A stretch of 64,000 nt of DNA from Adiantum capillus-veneris (Eukaryota > Streptophyta > Polypodiopsida > Polypodiales > Pteridaceae): contig CM043942.1 in assembly GCA_014529385.2 (NCBI GenBank), positions 34,145,969 through 34,209,968 of the forward strand, given 5' to 3'. Positions within the stretch are counted from its first letter, which is position 1. Each line of letters begins with the position of its first letter. The notes under the pieces were generated by a model. That model had not been told where the DNA came from and searched no databases. It worked only from the letters and a program-made list of their open reading frames with translations. Made by a program: the position numbers and the translations under genes. Of the stretch, positions 56,916 to 64,000 are shown in pieces.

Positions 56916-57377
56916 TTACCTTTGTCTGCAAGATTTTTCTTTGATTCTTGTGACTTCTGCAACTCTGAATCTAGCATTATCGATACATGTAAATTTGTTG
57001 GCTACCTCTTGGAACGAGAGTATTAGCATTGTATCTTCTTTGTAGGCCTTGTGTTGGTCTAACCATTGATGTCCAAGGATTACATCTGCAAGCATTTCCT
57101 TTGAAGGCTTCACCTGAAACTTTACCTGCTCTTCATGATTTTGGATGCTAAGAGAAACCATTTCTTCTTGACTTGTAGCCTTACCCATGATTTCTCTGTT
57201 TCCTAGCTTGTTATGAGTAATCTCTAGAATTCTCTGAATGTTATCTGCAACCATATTGCAATTTGCTTCTTTATCCAATAGAGCATTGCATCTGACAATT
57301 GCTCCTTTTGTACTGCCGAGAATTATAGCTGTTCTTGTTGTTGGCTCTATTAAGTCCTGCATTTTCCATAGCCTCAT
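56916..57377 (-). pseudogene. Second protease-like domain (element E)
   Basis: A 153-codon frame contains VRCNALLDKEANCNMVADNI, a central helix/strand region and DVILGHQWLDQHKA. This is the outline of a retropepsin with the active-site Asp kept but the following Ser/Thr-Gly lost (Asp-Lys-Glu). It aligns with element B's post-integrase domain (STAFLDSSAQANLISYGLY ... HPMMLGQPWHKEY). Confidence 0.55.
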
Positions 57378-57541
57378 CTTGATCTAACTGTCTCTATGGA
57401 GAGTGACTTGAGACTCTGTTTTCTAATCTGACTTTTATCAGCAGCTTTAGCTGGCAATGAGTGATAAATTTTTGGACTTCCTATTGCTTTTTGGTTGTCT
57501 GCAACCCCGTCCTTCTTTACTTCTAGCTTTGATGGCATTCC

Positions 57542-58384
57542 CTACTCAATAGCTATCGTGGTTGCTCTTTGCTCTGTTTGATCTACACTTGCTATTGCCT
57601 GATTTGCTTTAAGCTCTTCTGAAGTTTTGTTCGATGGAGATGAATCATCTTCAATAAGCTTTGCTTTGGCATCTGTCTCCATTTTTACTGTGCTTGAGGA
57701 CTCTGTGCTGTCATCCATGGGTGACCAGTCTTGGTCTTCATTTTTTGATGTCTGTGATGACTTCATCTTGTTTGCATTGTCTATCTTTAACATCTTTTGG
57801 GCCATTGGCATTCCCTTTATGATGTTGTTTGGCGTATCTTTTGCTGTGATCACATAGAATTGAGCTATGATGATCTGTGAACTTACTTCAATGGTGGTGG
57901 AGATGATTCCCCAACATTCTGCTCGTTTGTTTCCTAATTTTCTCACAAATTCAAGAGCATCTCCTAGTTGTGGTTGGCCACATCTTTTCCAAGTGCGAAA
58001 AGACGTGAGGTTCTTGTCTAACTAAAAATCTAGCTGTACTTCTCTTGACAGACTTTCTTCGGTTTCAGCAACAATGTTGCACTTGATCTTCTCAGGATCT
58101 GTGTCTGATATGATTTCTTTTAGTGTGATAGTGTCCTTTAGTTGAACTTTATCTGCATTTTCTTTTCTATGACCACTTGCTTCAATCGATGTTGACTCCA
58201 TTGGTTGTATTATTGCACTTTTTTGCAATTGTTGAGCATTGTCTTCTTGCATCTGAGTAACCTTTGACCTTAGAAGATCCATTGTAATTTCTGGTAGAAC
58301 CTGTCTCTTTGGAGGAGATTTTGGTGGTGACCTTTGTGTAGCTTTCTTAACTTTAACTTCCATTGACTTTGGCTTTCCTATCAC
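57542..58384 (-). pseudogene. First protease-like domain and spacer (element E)
   Basis: Frames 58022-58384 and 57542-57946 share one reading frame, interrupted by a TAG at 58022-58024. Around the stop the protein reads REVQLDF-stop-LDKNLTSF, then AECWGIISTTIEVSSQIIIA, FYVITAKDTPNNIIKGMPM, and a Ser/Asp-rich tail. The G-I-I, F-x-V and I-I-x-G-M-P order fits a decayed retropepsin. The upstream half is a Lys/Pro/Ser-rich spacer. Confidence 0.42.
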
Positions 58385-58477
58385 CTATTCTGGAAGCTTG
58401 AGGCTTTGCATCATCTTTAGATAGTCTTTGACTTTAGTCGGGCCATCCGTAGAGGTTTGTACAAGATCATGATCTTG

Positions 58478-58852
58478 CTAATATTCGTTACCATGTGCAT
58501 CTTGATATGCATATTTGAGCTTGGTTACATGTAACTGTTTAAACACTATTGAATTTTTTGGCTTTTGACTTTGACTTGTGGATATCAGCTGAAACTTTTG
58601 TCTCTGACGATCTTCATATAAGCATTTATCTGTAGATTCTAATGGAATCTGGGTCAATTGGAAACTTCCAACAACCATATGATCTTTCAATGGTTTTTGC
58701 TTTGAAGAGGTCTATTGGCTAGAAGCTCTAGGGATCCTAATTGGTGTAGCATTTCTTGGTACATAAGCTGAGCTTGATGGATTTATAGCTCCCCCCTTTC
58801 TAGGCTGATCACTATAGCCTGCTTCATTGTAAGAGTTCAAAATTGTTTGGCT
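58478..58852 (-). pseudogene. Spacer with short Tyr-Asp motifs (element E)
   Basis: A 70-codon frame (58478-58690) and flanking broken sequence encode a polar segment with CLYEDRQRQKF and YAYQDAHGNEY, weak versions of the Y-x-D-x-x-G repeat found upstream. No named domain. Confidence 0.4.
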
Positions 58853-59926
58853 CTAATTTAGTCTCACCTTTTGGGACTGTGAAGGTACACTTTGGGTAGC
58901 ATTGTTGACATTTGGCATCTGTAAACCTTTTACATAGTTGCCTATGTATCTCCATGAAACATGACAAATTATTCCCCAAGTTAAGCTGTAGATAGCATTA
59001 TCTTTGGCCTGATATTGTCTATCCCATGGGTCTTCTATGATATGAGCTTTTGTGATTTCAGGACCCAAGACATCATAGATGCTAGACTCTCGTCTGTATC
59101 TATGACTATTTTGGTCAAAGTATATGCTCATTTGGTCACAACATCGAAGATTGATTTCCGATGGAGGAGAGTTTGGCTCTAAACAAATTTCTGGGTTTAC
59201 TCTCGTAATATCTTTTAGCTCTAGAGAGGATGGGCTATAATAGATTCTTTCCTCTGAAATGAACCATCCTTTCTGATCTATCACTAGACGCACTTCTATG
59301 AGCTGGTATGTGGGCCGTTCAAACACAGGTTGATCATTTTTGTACAGTTTTCCTTTTTGGTCTACATAGTGTGCATATGAATTATGTGTACCATACAAAG
59401 CTAACATCATTCTGTTTGATGTGTCACTTAGACTCATGAATGATTGCACACTTGTGTTAGTGGATGAAAAATCATTTGCAAAGCTAACAATCTTTTCATC
59501 CTTTGGTGATATCTCGACACCTTTACTAAATTCATGCAGGAATTTGTTGTTCAAAGAATCAATTTTAAGCTTTTCAGGTGCCTGTGCATCTTTATGCTCA
59601 TTTTGAACTTGCAATGTTTTTACTTGTGCTTCTAATAGTAATGCAGAATCATCGGGTTGCAGTAAAAGTGACAAGTTAAATGCACTTACATCGAGATTTG
59701 CATTTCTAATTTTCTTTGTACCTTGCTTAACAGTTGATGTATCCCTGTTGTTTGGATTTCTTGGACAATCTTCAGCAAAATGTCCACCTTTTATTCCACA
59801 ATCTGAGCAATACGCCATGACTGGTGGTATTTCATTTGGTTCTGTCATGTCAAGCTCTAGCTGAGAAGTTTCTGCTTCTATGCTTGCCAAGTTGTCGACA
59901 TCTTCTTTTAGAACACTTGGCATCAA
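58853..59926 (-). pseudogene. Gag-like ORF with zinc knuckle and Tyr-Asp-Gly repeats (element E)
   Basis: A 357-codon frame. Residues ~39-53 form a knuckle YCSDCGIKGGHFAEDC with five rather than four residues between Cys and His. After a polar region come repeats AHYVDQKGKLYKNDQPVFER, VIDQKGWFISEERIYY and SIYFDQNSHRYRRESSIYD. The first two align with element B's YYDYRGRK ... RPVFQR segment. The knuckle suggests nucleic-acid binding and a Gag role; the repeats are unnamed. Confidence 0.55.
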
Positions 59927-60433
59927 GTTGTAGACTGCTCCATCTTGACCTTTGTATTGTTTTGGCTTGGTTCTTTAATTAGATTGGCTTCTATTGGTTG
60001 ATCTGTTGGATCTTGCGACTTGGGCTCTCGATTATAGATCTGACCATTGTAATCCATGTACAATGACCCTGATTGCATATGCACCAAATAGATGATTTGC
60101 GAACTTGTGTAGATGTCTAGATAAACAATTGGGTCAATTTTTTTGCACTTCTATCTGCACTTCATCTTTAAGCTTGCAATATTTGGCTCCACTGAAGTCT
60201 GTGAACATCTGGGAGTTTTATGAATCTGGCTTTAACCTGATCAATAGGATCTTGGCTCCTGTGCTGCTTTTGCTTCTCATTAAGTATCTATGGCTTTTTG
60301 TATCAGTGTACAAACATTTATCTCCATTGTAGCCATAAAGCTCCAAAATTTGGTCGATTGTAGTTGCACTTGTGCTGCCACTGCTATTAGCTTGCTCTGT
60401 CGTACTTGAACTCTTGGCTCGATTTGAGTCCAT
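59927..60433 (-). pseudogene. N-terminal ORF with Tyr-Asp-Gly repeats (element E)
   Basis: The ATG at 60433 opens a frame with a Ser/Thr-rich start, then ILELYGYNGDKCLYTDTKSH. After breaks, a further repeat LYMDYNGQIYNREP is encoded near 60030-60065. This is probably the start of the Gag-like polyprotein that continues at 59926. Confidence 0.45.
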
Positions 60434-61679
60434 GTTGGCTCAATCTACAAAAACTGTCAATTGGCACATTTGGACGTTGCTTAGTAGAATTTTTACTTCT
60501 CGTACTAGCATAATCTGCAATCGCATGTGCGATGTGTCCCTGTTCGTCCGACTAGAAGCTAATTTGTAGCGCAATTACTCGCACTAGCCAATTTCTAGCA
60601 TGCAAAATTATTAAAATTTGATTACCGTTCCACTGCTTTGAGCGGGTCGATTTCTCGCTTCTTCCGGCTTTGTCATGGTTTGCTTGGTGTGCAATACACT
60701 ACTTCCCTGCTTTGATTTTTGCTTTTCTGACGCTTTTTGGCTCATTCTGGTTTTTTCTAGTCGTTTTTTGGCACTTCCGATGACTTTCTTTTTATTTTTC
60801 TAAAACTTTTGTGAAATTTTGAATTTTCTTAATTTTTTGGTATTTTTACGATTTTTTAGAAAAGTTTTGAATTTGAATGATTTTTTAAGGATTGTTTGAA
60901 TTTTTTTTATTTTTCTTACAATTTTGGATTTTTTGTGAGTTTTTAACTTTTTTTAATTTTTTTCTAATTTTTTTAGAATTTTTTGTGAGGTGTTATGAAA
61001 TTTTTTACTATTTTATGATTTATCTGTGAGATTTTTAGGTTTTTAAAGATTTTTTGTGAATTTTTTATTTTTTCTAGAATTTTCTAAGAAGTGTTTAAGT
61101 TTTTATGGGCCTTTTGATTTTATGGTGATTTTTCTGATCAATTTTGAATTTTTAAGAATTTTAAAGGTTTTTGTCTATTTCTATAGGATTTTTAAAACTC
61201 TTTTTTGAAGTTTTTATGATTTTTATGTGATTTTTCATTTTTGGTGATTTTTTTTCTATATTTTCTATTATTATTATTAAATTTTTTTTACTCTTTTTTT
61301 AATAAGTTTTTTTAAATAATTTTCTAACTCTTTTTTTTCTTTTTTTATTGGGTTTTAGAAAATTTTTATTGTTCTTATGATTTTTAATGGTTTTTTGGTG
61401 ATTTTTTGTCTTTTTGGTGGGTGAAATTAAATTAAATATGCCTGCACCTTATCTATCCTTACCTACAAGTTGGCAGCATCGACGTGCGTTGATGGCGCGT
61501 GAAGAGCACCTGTTGTCAGCGCCGTTTGCGACGGGGACGTTGATTGGAGGCCCTGAATGCAGGGCACAGCGCGTGCGACGGTGCGTGTGGGCTGTATGAA
61601 CTAGCAGCTGACGGGTAGGATACGCCAAAAGCAGCGAACGGTGACATGGCAGGGCAGCGTTCACGCGCGCTGGATAGCC

Positions 61680-61682
<3 letters not shown>

Positions 61683-61735
<53 letters not shown>
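61683..61735 (-). repeat. GA microsatellite in element E leader
   Basis: A GA run of about 53 bp, followed by more loosely repeated GA-rich sequence to about 61860. Confidence 0.92.
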
Positions 61736-61738
<3 letters not shown>

Positions 61739-63245
61739 TAGGGCCAAGAGAGAGAGCTGGCATCGCTGGAGAATGGAAGGGGTTTAGTGAGAGAAAAAGG
61801 GAGAGATGTAGAGAGAGTGTGAGGAGAGAGAAAGGGAGAGATAGAGAGAGAAAGGGTCAGAAGGGCTAGAAAAATACATTTTTCTTACCGAAGAAAATAA
61901 GGGCAACTTGAAATTCTACCGTTTTTTTTTAAGGTCAAAATTTAAAGCTTTTGCCGGTAATTACACTAATACTTGTGAAAATTTCTCGGTTTCTTCAAGG
62001 AAAGCTCAAAATCTAACCGACATTTTATGATTTCAGCCGGTTAAAATACTCTCGACCCAGGAAGAGAGAATAAGGGAGAGAGAGAGAGTAAGAGAGTGAG
62101 TGGATGGGTTCACGCGGACGGAAAGAAGAGGAAGAGAATTTTGAAGCCGACAAGCAATCGTAAGGATCTAATCGATGAAGATGTTTCCTCCGCCGCAAGG
62201 CATGAGCTTCGAGCTCGAACCGGCTTTCTTTTATTTATTTATTTATTTTCAAATTTCCAAAAAATGCCAAAAATGACTAAAAATGGGCCAAAACTCCAAA
62301 AAATCACCAGAAAATCCAAAAAATTGCCAAAAAAGTCCAAAAAATTCTAGGAATCTTAGAAAATCACCGATATTCACAATCGAACATTTTCAATACGCAA
62401 AAGTACACCGACAATAGCAATTTTAACAAAAACGTGATTTACGACACAAATATCAACCGGCCCTCGGAGATAGCAAAACACTCAAAACTCTACCACCGAG
62501 GGCACAAATGCGAACAAAATGATGCCTAAACACGCACACACAAGATAGCTCATAAAGATCGCAAAATCAAATTTTTATGGAATTATCCAAAAATTAATGA
62601 AAAAATTATCCGAAAAAATACCCAAAAAATTTCTACAAATTCTCCACACATTGGGGAATAGTGCAGCCAAATAAAATTACACAAATCACATCAATTCAAT
62701 TGCCAACAATTTTATCAATAAAATCAAAACTAGGCAATTAAACCGGCAAAATTACCAACAAAAATAGGTCAAAATTTGACACAATTAGAGTGTGTAAATC
62801 ACTCTTTTGAGCACAAAAATGCAGCATTTAGTCATTACACACATTTATTATGCAATCAAAATATGAATCAATCATGCAAATTCAACACTTTTTAGGCGCA
62901 TACACACACTAAAAAATTGGCAGTTTTTACCAATCTTTAGGTGCGCACACAAAAGGGTTAAATTTATCGTATTTGCAATGTGACTTCACAAATCAATAGC
63001 TAAGCATGAGCACAACACAAATCAATCATCACAATTGAAAAATCATAACGCACACATTGAAAAATCGGACATGGGTAAAATAGTGCACACACACCTAAAA
63101 TTAGCATACACACACTCAATTAGAATGCACACACACTTGAAACTGACCATCCAAGCATGCAACCAACTCAATTAGGCACCAATTAGCAACCTACAATCAC
63201 CAATTAGCAATTGAAACTTATCAAATTTGTGCGCCACCAATTCTT

Positions 63246-63368
63246 AAAAATATCGGCATTATGACGGTGTGAAACAAAAAATCGCAAAAATATCGGCATT
63301 ACGACGGTGTGAAACAAAAAAATATCGGCATTACGACGGTGTGAAACAAAAAATCGCAAAAATTTCAA
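63246..63368 (-). repeat. Three-copy short tandem repeat in element E leader
   Basis: TATCGGCATTA plus CGACGGTGTGAAAC recurs starting at 63251, 63291 and 63323, 40 and 32 bp apart. The middle copy lacks an 8-bp ATCGCAAA segment. It lies about 390 bp from the primer site. Confidence 0.85.
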
Positions 63369-63754
63369 TCCACATTGCATTACATTACATTGCATCAACA
63401 TAGCATAGCATTACATTGCATCATCATGGTGGAATTTCTACACATCTCTAGATAATAGGGAGGTTGAGAATACCACCTTGATTACCTTTCCGTTGAAGAT
63501 CAATTGAATAGTTGAATGCTCCAATCCTTCATAGCACATTAGTAAGTTAGAAAAAATTAGTCAAATTAGCAAGGGGTTAGTGAGAAATTAGAGTGTGTAA
63601 ACACATAATTGGCAAGATATGGCCACACATTAGGGAATTATGAACACATTGCTTCATGCACACACATCCAAAATCCACAAAAACATAAACGCACAAGTGA
63701 AATTAGTGATGGAACACATTCGTTTATGCCACAATTACACTAGCGTAGGCCATC

Positions 63755-63773
63755 GTCCCTGACAGCGGCGCCA
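63755..63773 (-). other. Primer binding site of element E
   Basis: On the minus strand TGGCGCCGCTGTCAGGGAC starts two bases inside the LTR (63776). It shares its first 11 bases with element B's primer site at 7222. Confidence 0.85.
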
Positions 63774-63775
63774 AA

Positions 63776-64000
63776 TGTTGGGGGTCCCATCGTTGTAATA
63801 GCTCCAATGACCAACAAGATTATCAATCCGGAGGGATGAGCTACTCGGCTAGGGCATGGAAACACTCACATGGTTAGTGAGCTAATCGTGGCAACACAAA
63901 TGGTTAACTCTATGAGGTGAGCTTCTCGGCCTATGGAGGAGCTAAGACGCAATAAAGGGCAATCTCCATATCCACTTCTCCTCACCTCTAATCAACCCAA
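63776..64000 (-). repeat. Partial 5' LTR of element E
   Basis: Begins TGTTGGGGGTCCC and matches 54898-55122. The rest of the LTR lies beyond the window. Confidence 0.85.

Larger units (their letters stand above)
60434..63754 (-). other. Long 5' leader of element E
   Basis: About 3.3 kb between the primer site and the first ORF, without a convincing gene. It holds a T-rich stretch (about 60780-61430), a GC- and CpG-rich patch (about 61450-61680), a GA tract, A-rich sequence (about 62240-62680) and a short tandem repeat at 63246-63368. Confidence 0.55.
54898..64000 (-). mobile_element. Element E: pol-less LTR retrotransposon related to element B
   Basis: LTR sequence lies at 54898-55754 (3' LTR) and from 63776 to the window end (start of the 5' LTR). 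The primer site on the minus strand begins TGGCGCCGCTG, as in element B. The minus-strand coding order is Tyr-Asp-Gly repeats, one zinc knuckle, more Tyr-Asp-Gly repeats, a spacer, two protease-like domains next to each other, and W-x-P-K repeats. RT, RNase H and integrase are absent: only about 165 bp separate the two protease-like frames. It would need enzymes from a relative to move. Many stops and frameshifts are present. Confidence 0.72.

Noticed and set aside
60780-62680. T-rich stretch and A-rich stretch as arms of a large inverted repeat
   Set aside because: Only short AT-rich words match in inverted orientation. By eye this is compositional, not a true inverted repeat.

Overview
The window looks like intergenic heterochromatin of a large-genome land plant. 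I see no complete host gene, tRNA, rRNA or CRISPR array. The evidence for a plant is a Ty3/gypsy chromovirus with a C-terminal chromodomain and an iMet primer site, a Tat-like gypsy element with a second (archaeal-type) RNase H, an L1-type LINE, and very many GA/CT microsatellites. The species cannot be named from this; a fern or another repeat-rich plant is only a guess.

Layout. (1) 1-4109: the 3' part of a Ty3/gypsy element (element A) with its LTR (2614-4109). A primer site and a gag start follow, so this is an internal-LTR-internal arrangement. (2) 4283-34066: a composite bounded by two ~2.8-2.9 kb direct repeats, read here as one giant LTR retrotransposon (element B). It has a TGGCGCC primer site, a long leader with 24-bp palindromes, a decayed gag, protease, RT, RNase H, an integrase with a doubled zinc-binding module, a second protease-like domain, a Trp-Pro-Lys repeat ORF, and a long 3' region with more palindromes. 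Two younger insertions lie inside it: a solo LTR of element A's family (7933-9428, target duplication CTACC) and a complete minus-strand Tat-like element C (14964-22071). Removing element C restores B's reading frame. A possible two-exon host gene fragment lies just inside the right LTR. (3) 34210-39266: an L1-type LINE on the minus strand with an internal 666-bp tandem duplication, followed by microsatellites and two LINE fragments up to 42 kb. (4) 42814-52382: chromovirus D (LTR-gag-pol-LTR) plus a second partial internal region. (5) 53.5-54.4 kb: very long CT arrays. (6) 54898-64000: element E on the minus strand, with its 5' LTR cut by the window edge. It carries the same unusual parts as element B (N-terminal Tyr-Asp-Gly repeats, second protease-like domain, Trp-Pro-Lys repeats, TGGCGCCGCTG primer site) but no RT, RNase H or integrase, so it looks like a non-autonomous relative.

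The main candidate for something undescribed is the B/E family: tandem zinc-binding modules before the integrase core, a retropepsin-like domain and W-x-P-K repeats downstream of the integrase, and a palindrome series flanking the coding region with ~285-bp spacing. All large coding regions are broken by stops or frameshifts, so nothing here is predicted to move by itself.
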